Shown: piece by piece, positions 16,717-25,440 of the stretch | Layout of the letters: each line of letters starts with the position of its first letter | Position numbering within the stretch: the first letter of the stretch is position 1 | NCBI GenBank assembly: GCA_000739535.1 | Contig: DF820468.1 | Coordinates: 18,464 to 63,469, forward strand | Direction: 5' to 3' | From: Candidatus Vecturithrix granuli | GTDB lineage: Bacteria; Moduliflexota; Moduliflexia; Moduliflexales; Moduliflexaceae | Length of the DNA stretch: 45,006 nucleotides | Program-made: the position numbers and the translations under genes | The notes under the pieces: model-generated | Seen by the model: the letters and a program-made list of their open reading frames with translations, nothing else | Told to the model about the DNA's origin: nothing | Database searches by the model: none

Positions 16717-17895
16717 ATGATTGAACAGGTAAAAGCCTATATTGAAGATCTGAAAGCGGAACTGATTGCGTTAAGCGAATTTATTTACAAAAACCCGGAA
16801 TTGGGGTATCAGGAATTCAAATCTGCGCAGGCGCACGTGGAATTGCTCAAGAAACATGGCTTTGCAGTCGAAGAAGGCTATATGGGCATGGCGACCGCGT
16901 TCCGGGCTGAAAAATCCGGCGACAAGCCTGGTCCTACAGTGGCGTTTCTGGCGGAATATGACGCTCTGCCGGATATCGGGCATGGCTGCGGGCATAATAT
17001 TTTAGGCACCACCAGTACTGGCGCAGGCATTGTGTTAAGCAAACTGCTGCCGCAAATTGGCGGCCGGGTCGTGGTGATTGGCACGCCGGCCGAAGAAACC
17101 AGCGGGGCCAAAGCGCCGATGGCAGAACAAGGCGTGTTTGATGATATTGATGTCGCTATGATGGTTCATCCGGCCGATAAACATGCCAGAAGCGGACGTT
17201 CGCTGGCCCTGGAAGCGATTCAGTTCACCTATAAAGGCCGTACCGCTCATGCAGCATCTGCCCCGGAAAAAGGCGTTAATGCCCTGGATGCCTGCATCAA
17301 TACCTTTAACAATATCAACGCGTTACGCGAACATATCAAATCCTCCGCTCGCATTCACGGCATCATTGTAGAAGGAGGGAAAGCCGCCAATATCGTGCCG
17401 GAACTGGCGATAGCGCAGTTTTACGTGCGTGCGACGACCAAAGCGTATCGGGCGGAACTGGTGGAAAAGGTGAAAAACTGCGCGCGCGGGGCTTCCTTAG
17501 CGGCAGGAACAGAACTGGAAATCACGAATTATGAAACCTCCTATGATGATCTGGCGACGAATGAAACCTTGATGGATGGTTATGCAAAGCATCTGAAAGC
17601 TATGGGCGTGGAAAAACTGCACGAATCGCGCAAAAGTTTTGGGTCTGTGGATATGGGTAACGTCAGCCATGTCTGCCCGGCGATTCACCCGTATTTTGCG
17701 ATCTCAGCAGAGCCATTGGTCGGACATACTCGTGAATTTGCCGCGGCCAGCAAAACGCCCTTTGCCTACGACAGCATGGTCAAAGCGATTGGCGCGCTTG
17801 CGCTGACCGGCGTGGATGTGATTCGGGATCAAGACTTTCTGGCCCAGATTAAGGAAGAATTCCAAAATAAAGATACCATCGAGGATGAAGAATAG
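16717..17895 (+). CDS. M20-family metallo-amidohydrolase/peptidase
   Basis: A 392-residue zinc hydrolase of the M20D/AbgB-like group. FIYKNPELGYQEFKSA is the usual N-terminal signature, ALPDIGHGCGHN and PAEETSGAKAPM carry metal ligands, and KGRTAHAASAPEKGVNALDA opens the dimerisation domain. GGGAGG precedes the ATG (TAAC-ATG junction with the deacylase). The carrier, deacylase and M20 genes form a plausible uptake and hydrolysis operon for acyl-amino acids or peptides. Confidence 0.9.
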   Translation: MIEQVKAYIEDLKAELIALSEFIYKNPELGYQEFKSAQAHVELLKKHGFAVEEGYMGMATAFRAEKSGDKPGPTVAFLAEYDALPDIGHGCGHNILGTTSTGAGIVLSKLLPQIGGRVVVIGTPAEETSGAKAPMAEQGVFDDIDVAMMVHPADKHARSGRSLALEAIQFTYKGRTAHAASAPEKGVNALDACINTFNNINALREHIKSSARIHGIIVEGGKAANIVPELAIAQFYVRATTKAYRAELVEKVKNCARGASLAAGTELEITNYETSYDDLATNETLMDGYAKHLKAMGVEKLHESRKSFGSVDMGNVSHVCPAIHPYFAISAEPLVGHTREFAAASKTPFAYDSMVKAIGALALTGVDVIRDQDFLAQIKEEFQNKDTIEDEE

Positions 17896-17904
17896 TTCGT
17901 AGTT

Positions 17905-17923
17905 CTCGCTTGAGCGAGTTTTT
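17905..17923 (+). terminator. Rho-independent terminator of the M20 operon
   Basis: CTCGCT-TG-AGCGAG followed by five T, 10 bp after the M20 stop. Confidence 0.75.
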
Positions 17924-17924
17924 C

Positions 17925-17956
17925 GATGGAGTCCACCTCGGAAGGTGGACTCCATC
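17925..17956. terminator. Perfect 14-bp hairpin between convergent genes
   Basis: GATGGAGTCCACCT (17925-17938), loop CGGA, AGGTGGACTCCATC (17943-17956). Lying 14 bp after the msrA stop on the minus strand, it may end transcription from that side. Confidence 0.6.
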
Positions 17957-17970
17957 AACACTATAGCAGA

Positions 17971-18795
17971 TTAAAACCGTTGCCGTAGTTTTTGCTGCAA
18001 CTCTGGCGACAAGCCTAATTGTTCAACTTCTTCGCGCAGCATTTCAGCCGATCCGTCTCCGGCCAGATACCCGTTCACCCGCGCAGCTGCGGTAGAATTG
18101 ATAAAATCACTCATGTTTGGGTACATAGCCTTAAATTCCCGCATGAATTCCCGCTGATTTTGCAGTACGTATTTCTGGTGATAATCTTCCGCCAGATAAA
18201 ACTGCGTATAAGCGGCGATCTCTGTATGGATTTTCGCGCCGCGCTGCGCTTCTTGACGCGCTTTTGTCGTTTGCGCGAGGCGCTGCTGTTCCTCATTGTG
18301 ATAAAAGATCGCTGACATATACTGCCGCGACCACGATGGATACGTCGGATTATGGCTCTTCCAAAACACATCTAACAACTCTTCATAGCTGATCTGGGTC
18401 GGATCATAATCAATTTCAATCGTTTCCGCATGATCACCCAGAGCGTAATAGGTTGGATTGGCTTTGGTTCCGCCAGCATAACCGACGCGAGTACGCACGA
18501 CTCCCTTGATGCTCCCAAACTGGGCATCTGGTCCCCAGAATCAGCCCAGGGCAAAAGTCGCTGTTTGCGTCTGTGTCGGGACCGCCAGATCAATCGGCGG
18601 TTTTGTGTGTTCAGCAGCGTTCGCTGCTTGTGCAATTCTCATAATGTGTATCTCCTTTGTCGTATCAGGATAAAAGGCGTCCGAACTGCCGAATGTCACT
18701 GTTGACAGACTTGCCGTTCCGAGAAACAGGAACGCCAGAATTCCTGTCAGCAAAACCGTCCGCAACGGTCGCCTTTCAGTGTGTTGTGTTTGCAT
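17971..18795 (-). CDS. msrA: Peptide methionine sulfoxide reductase A, probable selenoprotein (UGA = Sec85)
   Basis: Read through one TGA, this is a 274-residue MsrA that reduces methionine-S-sulfoxide. The frame before the TGA ends ATFALG and after it continues FWGPDAQFG, so the UGA (18543-18541) takes the place of Cys in the catalytic GCFWG motif. The rest is intact: RVGYAGGTKANPTYYALGDH, AETIEIDYDPTQISYEEL, FWKSHNPT, YLAEDYHQKY. The protein contains no cysteine, so neither a normal catalytic nor a resolving Cys exists. Residues 13-32 are hydrophobic, so the long form is exported or anchored. A second ATG at 18642 (residue 52) has AAAGGAG upstream and would give a cytoplasmic form. A nonsense mutation of TGC/TGT is the alternative. 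Confidence 0.8.
18508..18528 (-). promoter_or_regulatory. Candidate bacterial SECIS hairpin
   Basis: Thirteen to 33 nt after the UGA, GATGC pairs with GCATC around CCA/TGG and a GTT loop, with a 2-nt GA bulge. Position fits bacterial SECIS elements, which sit inside the coding region just after the UGA. An alternative CTGGG/CCCAG stem overlaps it. No energy calculation was possible. Confidence 0.45.
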
Positions 18796-19148
18796 AATGG
18801 ATATCCTCTTCCCTCATCCTTGACTTCAATCGTGTTGACTTCAGCAGATCGCCAGTATCCTTGTTAGCAGAAAAAGCGGGATGGAAGCCAGCGATCCTTC
18901 AATCAACAATATTGCAGTGCAGTGTTGAGGTTATTCATAAATAGTATTTATACTTATTTATCATCTTTATCTAACTATTATGATCGGGTTTTCGAAAGTC
19001 AAGGAGAGAAATTGTTGTATTTTTGATCCTGAAGAGACCTGCATCTCCTCAGAGTGTATTCAGAGTTCTTCAATTCTGATCGTATTTTTTCATCTCGACC
19101 TCGCAATTTTTCTTGACATAGTTTGGGTATCAAACAATAAATGCACAC
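18796..19148. promoter_or_regulatory. Divergent upstream region of msrA and the MarR gene
   Basis: About 350 AT-rich bases separate the divergent genes. On the plus strand TTGACA (19113-19118) and AATAAA (19136-19141), spaced 17 bp, make a plausible promoter with the palindrome GTTTG-GGTAT-CAAAC filling the spacer. The predicted transcription start falls at or next to the MarR ATG at 19149, and no ribosome site is seen. The rest shows no gene. Confidence 0.5.
19121..19135. promoter_or_regulatory. MarR-type operator (first copy)
   Basis: GTTTGGGTATCAAAC: 5-bp arms with a 5-nt centre, between the -35 and -10 of the MarR promoter. The same palindrome recurs at 19801-19815. Confidence 0.6.
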
Positions 19149-19622
19149 ATGGAACGACAACAACAGTACATGCAATTGATAGAAACGTTATTCCGGGTGA
19201 TTAACAAATTCTACGCCCTTGAGAAAATTCCGAGAGATTATGGAGTCGGAGAAAATTTTTATCGCCAGGAAATTCATGCTATCGCTGTAATTGGTAATCA
19301 TCCTGACATCAATGTCATGCAGCTAGCAGAGCAGCTTGGCGTGACAAAGGGCACGATTTCGCCGGTCGTCACAAAACTGGAAAAACGCGGCTATGTCAGT
19401 AAATTGAAGGGCGGCGAGAGCAATAAAGAGATTTTACTGCGCCTGACCATCAAAGGGCAGATGGCGTATCATGGACACGAGATGTTTCATCTCAAACTTC
19501 ACGCCGAGCTGTTTGAGGAATTTGACCGAGAAAATCCTGAGCATATCGAGTTCTTGAAGCGATTTTTACAGGTTGGAGAACATCTGGTAGATAAATATCT
19601 GCAAACAGATGAGAAGTTGTAA
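19149..19622 (+). CDS. MarR-family transcriptional regulator
   Basis: A 157-residue winged-helix regulator. The helix-turn-helix and wing run from about 52 to 105 (DINVMQLAEQLGVTKGTISP, then VVTKLEKRGYVSKLKG, then NKEILLRLTIKGQ), flanked by helices for dimerisation. An operator-like palindrome overlaps its own promoter and an identical-pattern palindrome precedes the RND exporter gene downstream, so it most likely represses itself and the exporter until a ligand binds. The ATG at 19149 may be translated leaderless; the ATG at 19170 is an alternative. Confidence 0.85.
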   Translation: MERQQQYMQLIETLFRVINKFYALEKIPRDYGVGENFYRQEIHAIAVIGNHPDINVMQLAEQLGVTKGTISPVVTKLEKRGYVSKLKGGESNKEILLRLTIKGQMAYHGHEMFHLKLHAELFEEFDRENPEHIEFLKRFLQVGEHLVDKYLQTDEKL

Positions 19623-19685
19623 GCAGTGCTCCGAATTTCCCTCCTGGGAGAGGTTAGGGGGGGGAACGTTCGGGATTATTGGATA

Positions 19686-19754
19686 ACTACAACGGATTTG
19701 AGGAATCAACGGATTTCCCGGGGAAATCCGTTGATTCCTCAAATCCGTTGTAGT
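19686..19754. repeat. Perfect palindrome with 34-bp arms
   Basis: Arms 19686-19719 and 19721-19754 are exact reverse complements with a single central G. Each arm itself repeats CAACGGATTT twice, 17 bp apart. It lies between the MarR and exporter genes and would form a very stable transcript hairpin or cruciform. Confidence 0.9.
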
Positions 19755-19800
19755 GTTTGACAATTATTTACGGAAAACTCTTTATTTTTTTACCTTTACA

Positions 19801-19815
19801 GTTTGATTATCAAAC
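19801..19815. promoter_or_regulatory. MarR-type operator (second copy)
   Basis: GTTTGATTATCAAAC, same arms and spacing as 19121-19135, 20 bp before the exporter ATG. A TTGACA lies upstream at 19758-19763. Confidence 0.6.
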
Positions 19816-19835
19816 CATAAAGGTGAATAATCATT

Positions 19836-21377
19836 ATGGAAAAACTTCTAAAATATAGAATGTTGATTTTATTGGTATTGGTAGGGCTCACTATAGGGTT
19901 TGGAATCCATATCATCCACTTAACTCGCGACGCCGGGGTGTCATCTTTACTTCCCGAAGATCATCCCGATTACTTATACCGGAAGGAGATGGAGGAAGTG
20001 TTTGGCGCCACGGATCAGATCGTAGTGGGAATTAGTTCACAAGATACGATTTATACTCGCGACAATCTCAAATTGATCCACGAACTCACAACGTTTTTTG
20101 AAAATCTGGATGAAATTGATGCCGACGATGTCACCAGTCTGACCAATATTGATGATATGCAAGGCGTGGAAGATGAACTGTTGATTGAACCGCTGGTTTC
20201 CGTGGAGGAGATCGATATTCTCGATGACGAGCAGTTGCAAGCCATTTGTACACGGGTGCGCACGAATCCGCTCTTTCACGGCAAGCTGGTCAGCGCAGAT
20301 GAACGCAGCGCAGTCATTATTGCCGGAGTTCCTACCTCGGTGTCGATGAAAGATAAACGCGTCGCGGCTCTGAAAGCAAAGGTGGTCGTTAAAATCAGCG
20401 AACTGAGGGCGCGTTATCCGCAGACGACCATTACGCTCTCTGGAACCCCGATGCTCAAAGCCTATATTTCCGAATACATGCAAAAGGACATGCGTCAGCT
20501 TGTTCCGTTAACCGTGCTGGTTGTGATGCTGTTATTGTTGTTTCTGCTGCGCAGCGTATATGGCATGTTGATGCCGATTGTGGTGACGTTGTTCAGTATC
20601 GTCTGGACATTGGGGTTGAAAAGTTTAGTGCATTCTCCTCTGACTATCGTTGAAACGGCCATTCCGATTATGTTAATTGCCATTGGCTGCGCCGATGGCG
20701 TCCACATTATGAGCGAGTTTTTCGGCTTTTTGCGCAAAGGATATTCCAAAATAGACGCGCTGACCTCTGCCATGCGCATCCTCACCCTGCCAGTCATTTT
20801 AACCTCTGTCACTACCGCCCTGGGTTTTATCTCCTTGCTCAGCGCGCCGGGCGTGTCGATCCGCAATATGGGAGTGTATCTGGCCTTTGGCGTTATGGTC
20901 GCTATGATGTTCTCCCTGTGGTTTATTCCTGCCCTGACGTCTTTCTATCGTTCTAAAAAGATCCGAAGCGGACAACCGTCGGAGAATGCCCCTACAGCGC
21001 AAACATCACTCTTCTATGGCATTGCTGGAAAAATCGGACTCGCGACGGTTAAACACAGATTTCTGATTGTCGGTGTTGCATTGGTTTTTCTGTTGTTCTC
21101 CTTTCTGGGAATGCTGCACGTGCAGGTAGAATCTGATGAAGTACGCTATTTTAAACCTCAGAATCCGTTCCGTCAGGCTACGGAATATATCCAAAACGCG
21201 CTGGGCGGTATCACCAGTCTGGATATTATTATCGAAGGCCAGAATCCGGATGCCATCAAACAACCGCCCATTCTCAAGGCGATTCAGGAGTTACAACAGT
21301 TTTGCGAACAGCAGGAACTGGTCAGTTATTCGCTTTCCCTGGCCGATTTAATCAAACGTATCAATTACGTGTATTGA
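19836..21377 (+). pseudogene. RND/MMPL-family exporter, C-terminal part missing
   Basis: A 513-residue N-terminal portion of a protein family that is normally about 750-900 residues. It has TM1 (MLILLVLVGLTIGFGIHIIH), a large periplasmic loop, TM2-6 around IGCADGVHIMSEF, TM7 (FLIVGVALVFLLFSFLGMLH) and only the start of the second loop (VESDEVRYFKPQNPFRQ). It ends abruptly at INYVY where a nested inverted repeat begins; TM8-12 are not found downstream. Proton-coupled export is therefore unlikely. A MarR-type operator lies upstream. Confidence 0.75.
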
Positions 21378-21471
21378 CACGTCAGATTATGGTCAAATTT
21401 TCAAGAACCATTTTGTGCAAAATCAGACGAATTGACCATGAGAATCTGACCATAACCTTGCTGGTCAATAC
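21371..21471. repeat. Nested inverted repeat at the broken end of the exporter
   Basis: Outer arms GTATTGAC (21371-21378) and GTCAATAC (21464-21471); inner arms TCAGATTATGGTCAA (21382-21396) and TTGACCATGAGAATCTGA (21432-21449), imperfect. The exporter stop codon lies in the outer left arm, so this element or its insertion probably marks the truncation point. Confidence 0.55.
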
Positions 21472-21496
21472 ACTCGCACTCCTGAAATACGATTTT

Positions 21497-23164
21497 TTAC
21501 ATCAGGCCAAGATCCTTTATTACCTGGGGCAGGGTGTGGTAGGCTATTTTGTGGCCGCATTTTTCCTGCCAGCCCGCTTTCTCGAACAAATCGCGCACAG
21601 GCCCTTTCATCCCGGCAAGGGCGAATTCAATCCCCTGTTTGCGAAATTCATGCACTAAATCATGCAGCGCGTGAAGGGCGACCGCATCAATATCATTCAC
21701 GCCGGAGAGATCGAAGATCACATATTTGACCGCGGGTCTATCAACCAGACAATTGCGCAGATGGTTTTCAATAAAGCGGGTGTTGGCAAAAAACATGGCC
21801 GCATCTACTCGTAAAATCAGGGCATTGGAGAAGATTTGCGCATCGGGAAAGCGTTTGATGTTCAAAAAGGCGTTTTCAGCTTTCACATAGCCCAATTCGG
21901 CCATGTGGGGATGCGAACTGCGCCAGATGAAGACCAGCAGCGAAAATACCACGCCGATCAGAATTCCGTTTTCAATGCCCAGCATGAGTGTACAGACAAA
22001 GGTCAACGCCAGGGTCCAGCCGTCAACCCGTTTTAACCGGAAAAGGTGCCTGAGTTCCTGAACATCAATTAAGCCATACACAGCGACCATCACAATCGCC
22101 GCTAACACCGCATTCGGTAAGTAATAGAAGATCGGTGTGAAAAAAAGCAAGGTCAGCATGATAAAAATCGCCGTGATGATCGAAGCTAATCCGGTTTTAG
22201 CTCCGGCCTGATAATTGACAGCCGTGCGCGAAAAGCCGCCGGTCACAATATATCCTGAAAACAGAGCGCTAACCAGATTGGCCACACCCAGGCCGAGAAG
22301 TTCCTGATTCGCATCCACTTTATAGCGTTCTTTCGTCGCAATTGATTGGGCAATGGCAAAGGATTCGATAAATCCGACAAAAATGATGGTGATCGCTGTC
22401 GGCAGGAGTGCTTCAAGTGAATTCACGCTGAACGCCGGAAGCGAAGGCGTGGGAATGCCTTGCGGCACGTTGCCGACAATCTTTACGCCATATCGTTCCA
22501 AATGAAACGCAAAAACCTCAAGCGAGCCGAAAAAGACAATCACCAGCGGCGCAGGAAAACGCGAGCGTTTCTTTTTGAACCAGAGGAGGATTACGATGCT
22601 GCTGACGCCGATCAGGAACGTCAGCAGATTGGTCTGACGGATTTTGCGAACGGTCTCATAGAGCAGCGCAAAAATATTCTCCTGATTTTCTAAGGGAATC
22701 CCCAATAAGTGTTTTAACTGACTCAGGCCAATCACAATCGCTGCCGCTGAGGTGAATCCGCTAATCACGGCATGGGATAAAAAATTGACGACAAACCCCA
22801 TGCGCAGAACGCCCAACAGCAGTTGCAGCACTCCGGTCATGAACGTCAGAAGGAGCACCAGAGCAACATATTCTTTTGATCCCGGATCTGCGAGTTTTGA
22901 AACCCCGACAGACGCCAACAGCGACACCATCGCTACCGGCCCGACCGCCAATTGGCGCGACGTGCCGAATAGCACATACACAATCAGCGGCAGAGTGCAG
23001 GCGTACAGGCCAATGACTGGCGGCAGCCCGGCCAGCATGGCATACGCCATACCCTGCGGCACGAGCATAATCGCAACCGTGAGTCCGGCCGAAAAATCAC
23101 TTTTGAAATCGTCGCGCTGATACGTGCGTAGCCATGTCAGAGCGGGAACGTACCTGGCAAGCAT
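21497..23164 (-). CDS. SulP-family anion permease with STAS domain
   Basis: A 555-residue transporter. The N-terminal half begins DFSAGLTVAIMLVPQGMAYA and AGLPPVIGLYA, the SulP signature, with about 10-12 membrane segments. The C-terminal STAS domain includes VKYVIFDLSGVNDIDAVAL. Substrate could be sulfate, bicarbonate or another anion. The start at 23164 is supported by GGAGG 9 nt upstream and the family N-terminus; the open frame to 23425 is only the antisense-frame shadow of the ATPase gene. The ATPase gene ends 13 bp upstream, and the ribosome site overlaps that junction. Confidence 0.9.
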   Translation of the reverse strand: MLARYVPALTWLRTYQRDDFKSDFSAGLTVAIMLVPQGMAYAMLAGLPPVIGLYACTLPLIVYVLFGTSRQLAVGPVAMVSLLASVGVSKLADPGSKEYVALVLLLTFMTGVLQLLLGVLRMGFVVNFLSHAVISGFTSAAAIVIGLSQLKHLLGIPLENQENIFALLYETVRKIRQTNLLTFLIGVSSIVILLWFKKKRSRFPAPLVIVFFGSLEVFAFHLERYGVKIVGNVPQGIPTPSLPAFSVNSLEALLPTAITIIFVGFIESFAIAQSIATKERYKVDANQELLGLGVANLVSALFSGYIVTGGFSRTAVNYQAGAKTGLASIITAIFIMLTLLFFTPIFYYLPNAVLAAIVMVAVYGLIDVQELRHLFRLKRVDGWTLALTFVCTLMLGIENGILIGVVFSLLVFIWRSSHPHMAELGYVKAENAFLNIKRFPDAQIFSNALILRVDAAMFFANTRFIENHLRNCLVDRPAVKYVIFDLSGVNDIDAVALHALHDLVHEFRKQGIEFALAGMKGPVRDLFEKAGWQEKCGHKIAYHTLPQVIKDLGLM

Positions 23165-23177
23165 GGGATCAGGCCTC

Positions 23178-24722
23178 CTACAACAAATTTGGGAAATTAT
23201 CGAAACGGGCGGTTTTATAAGACCAGACATGCTCATATTCGACAAACTGAAAATCTTCTGGCAGGTTATGCGTGATCGAGAGAAACCGATCTGGCTGCTG
23301 AAAGGCATGCAGCCGGAGTTGGTTGATAATGACAAATTCCGCCAGTAGCCCCTTGGTTTGATTAAACTGTCCCAACAATTTTTGGTAATCCGCTTTGGCT
23401 TTTTCGTACAACGCTTTGTATTCATTTCTGATCGCAGTTACATCAAAGGCCTGAATATCATCCGCATAGATTCCTCGAAACACCTTATCGAAAATATTAT
23501 CCTGGACCCCCTGATAAAAAAACAAACTGCGGCCCTGATTAATGACATCGCTTTTGACTAAGGCGCGGAATTTTTGCTCTAATTCAAGTTCCGGCATATC
23601 AGCTAATTCTAATTTGTCGATCACCTCCTGGCGGCTCACCTGCCGATCTCGATGCTTGCTCAGGTACAGCACAATATTCTTCGCATGTTGCTGGTTGACT
23701 TTATCGAAAACTTTGGCAATATATTCCAGCCAGACAGATCTGATCCGCCCGCGTTCATCGAGAGTTTCGTATTCCAGGGTCTTCAGCATCCCCTCTGCGG
23801 TTGTGAAGTCTTTGTCAGGATACGTGGATTGAAACAACTCGCTGACGTAAAATGGATTCCCCTCGCTGATCCGCGCCATGGCATAGACCACTTCTTCTGT
23901 CATTGGCGTCTCAAAAACCTGGGCATACTTATAGATCATCTCCACAGTTTCATCTTCCGGCATCCCTTCCAGAAAATAATGCCTGAACCGGCTTGGCAGC
24001 ATCGTATGCAACAAATCCCGCAACCAGCCGATCCAACTGCCCGAAATCAATAACGGTGCATTCCGATATTCCGCTATACTCATATAGCCGGCCGCAAAAT
24101 CATTGGCCAGATTCGTCTTCCCTTCATCCCAGTAAATTTCACTATTCAAATATTGAAATTCATCAATTATCTGCACAATGAACTCATGCTGCCTGGTCGC
24201 AATGCCAAGCGGAGCGTCTCGAACCATCAGCCAGATTTCATCAACACCCTCGCGCTGAAATGCCGCTTCGATGCCTCGAATATCGCCGCTCAGATAGTCT
24301 AAGCCCGCTTGCCGGGCAATGTCTATGGCTGCCGTAAAACTGCCTTTGAGATCTTTGGGAGGGGTAATATATTCCGGCTTTTTGGTCTTATACGCAATAT
24401 ACTGGTAGAGAAACGTGAGAAAAAAATCTTTACAGAATTCCACTGCCCAAAGCTTCCCCTCTTTCACCTCATAATAAAACGGAATCACGCCGTCATTCTG
24501 CTCAAAGGTCAGATTATACAGGCGTTGCAGCAACGCGGTTTTACCCGTTTTGCGGCGCGAGAGGATCGCTGTGCTTATCGAGATCTCTTTCTTGATCCCC
24601 TCAATCCACTTCAGGAAAAACGCCAGTTCCTTTTTCCGGCCGGTAAACAGATCCGGATTACCGATTTTTTCTTTCAGATACGTTTTCATGAGTCGTGATC
24701 TGCCTTCCTCCAATTTTGCCAT
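23178..24722 (-). CDS. Archaeal-type P-loop ATPase, C-terminus probably truncated
   Basis: A 514-residue ATPase of the archaeal ATPase/DUF234-like group. NPDLFTGRKKEL leads to Walker A SRRKTGKTALLQ (55-66), Walker B VQIIDEFQYL, then a sensor region LLISGSWIGW and a winged-helix region (RDRQVSRQEVIDKLELADM). Relatives normally end with a PD-(D/E)XK nuclease-like domain; here the protein stops at EYEHVWSYKTARFDN, where that domain would begin. SulP follows 13 bp later, so a deletion may have joined them. Start could be 24722 or 24689. Confidence 0.75.
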   Translation of the reverse strand: MAKLEEGRSRLMKTYLKEKIGNPDLFTGRKKELAFFLKWIEGIKKEISISTAILSRRKTGKTALLQRLYNLTFEQNDGVIPFYYEVKEGKLWAVEFCKDFFLTFLYQYIAYKTKKPEYITPPKDLKGSFTAAIDIARQAGLDYLSGDIRGIEAAFQREGVDEIWLMVRDAPLGIATRQHEFIVQIIDEFQYLNSEIYWDEGKTNLANDFAAGYMSIAEYRNAPLLISGSWIGWLRDLLHTMLPSRFRHYFLEGMPEDETVEMIYKYAQVFETPMTEEVVYAMARISEGNPFYVSELFQSTYPDKDFTTAEGMLKTLEYETLDERGRIRSVWLEYIAKVFDKVNQQHAKNIVLYLSKHRDRQVSRQEVIDKLELADMPELELEQKFRALVKSDVINQGRSLFFYQGVQDNIFDKVFRGIYADDIQAFDVTAIRNEYKALYEKAKADYQKLLGQFNQTKGLLAEFVIINQLRLHAFQQPDRFLSITHNLPEDFQFVEYEHVWSYKTARFDNFPNLL

Positions 24723-24910
24723 ATTGGGGTTGAATTAGATGGCATTGATCAAAAGCTTTTTTGTAAATCCCTTGACTCAAATTCAATTGCCAATATGTCT
24801 TGAGAAGTCATAATCTATGTATCCTCCATCAACGTGTCAGGAGAACGGGTGATCTGAGCAATCTCGAAGTCGCTGTGGTATAGCGCAGCCATTTATCAGG
24901 ACTTCCGGCG
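24723..24910. other. Non-coding gap
   Basis: About 190 bases upstream of the ATPase. I see no gene or convincing regulatory element. Confidence 0.4.
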
Positions 24911-25195
24911 CTATGATTGGCGTTGGGCATATACTTCCCTCCCTTCCTGGAGAATCGTTCTGTAAATTAACCCGATATTATCCTTATAAGGATGAACTTC
25001 TTGAACGATCCGTTGAACAAGCTGATCAATACTCTTTCGTAACGGGTACATGATGTTGTCTCTCGAAGAATACTCATTCATTAATCCTCTGGACAGGCTT
25101 TCCCACGAAGAGAATACCAGGCTGACGTCTATGCTCAAGGCATCTTGATGGAACATATTTGAGATAAACATCTCAAAAATTCTCAATATTGTCAA
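24911..25195 (-). pseudogene. MNT-type nucleotidyltransferase with internal deletion
   Basis: The reading frame contains KSIDQLVQRIVQEVHPYK, the first helix of small MNT/KNTase nucleotidyltransferases, but jumps directly to DNIGLIYRTILQEGREVYAQ, the family's C-terminal end. The GSRARG and DxD catalytic segment that should follow HP-K-ILFGS is missing. About 40-60 residues appear deleted in frame. The first 48 codons show no recognised homology; a start at 25051 is likely for the original gene. Confidence 0.6.
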
Positions 25196-25317
25196 TCAAT
25201 AAGAACAATGAAATATCCTTTTACAGATATCAGGTCTGACAGTAGTACTTCCTGGGAAGGATTAATGTCCTCTGGGTCTGTGATTTCCCCCTGGAACTCA
25301 GAAACATCATCTGTCAT
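25192..25317 (-). CDS. Small acidic hypothetical ORF
   Basis: A 41-codon frame starting MTDDVSEFQGEITDPED and ending SVKGYFIVLID. It is acidic with a hydrophobic end, as if truncated. No clear ribosome site. It sits in a decayed region, so it may be a fragment. A 13-codon frame precedes it with GGAGGA upstream. Confidence 0.2.
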   Translation of the reverse strand: MTDDVSEFQGEITDPEDINPSQEVLLSDLISVKGYFIVLID

Positions 25318-25440
25318 GAAATGTTGTCTTCTCATCCAATTTTAGCAGATGAGAAAGATAACCCAGGGGATGAAATCGTTCATAGAATCCTCCTCTCTTT
25401 GGATAGACTTTAACCCCTCAATCCTGGGTATTGGCTTACA

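Noticed and set aside
18541-18543. msrA TGA as a simple pseudogene nonsense mutation
   Set aside because: Not fully excluded, but the stop is exactly at the catalytic position, the remaining frame is intact and the protein has no other cysteine, which fits Sec better.
23165-23425. N-terminal extension of the SulP protein
   Set aside because: It is the shadow of the ATPase gene in another frame; the ATG at 23164 has a good ribosome site.
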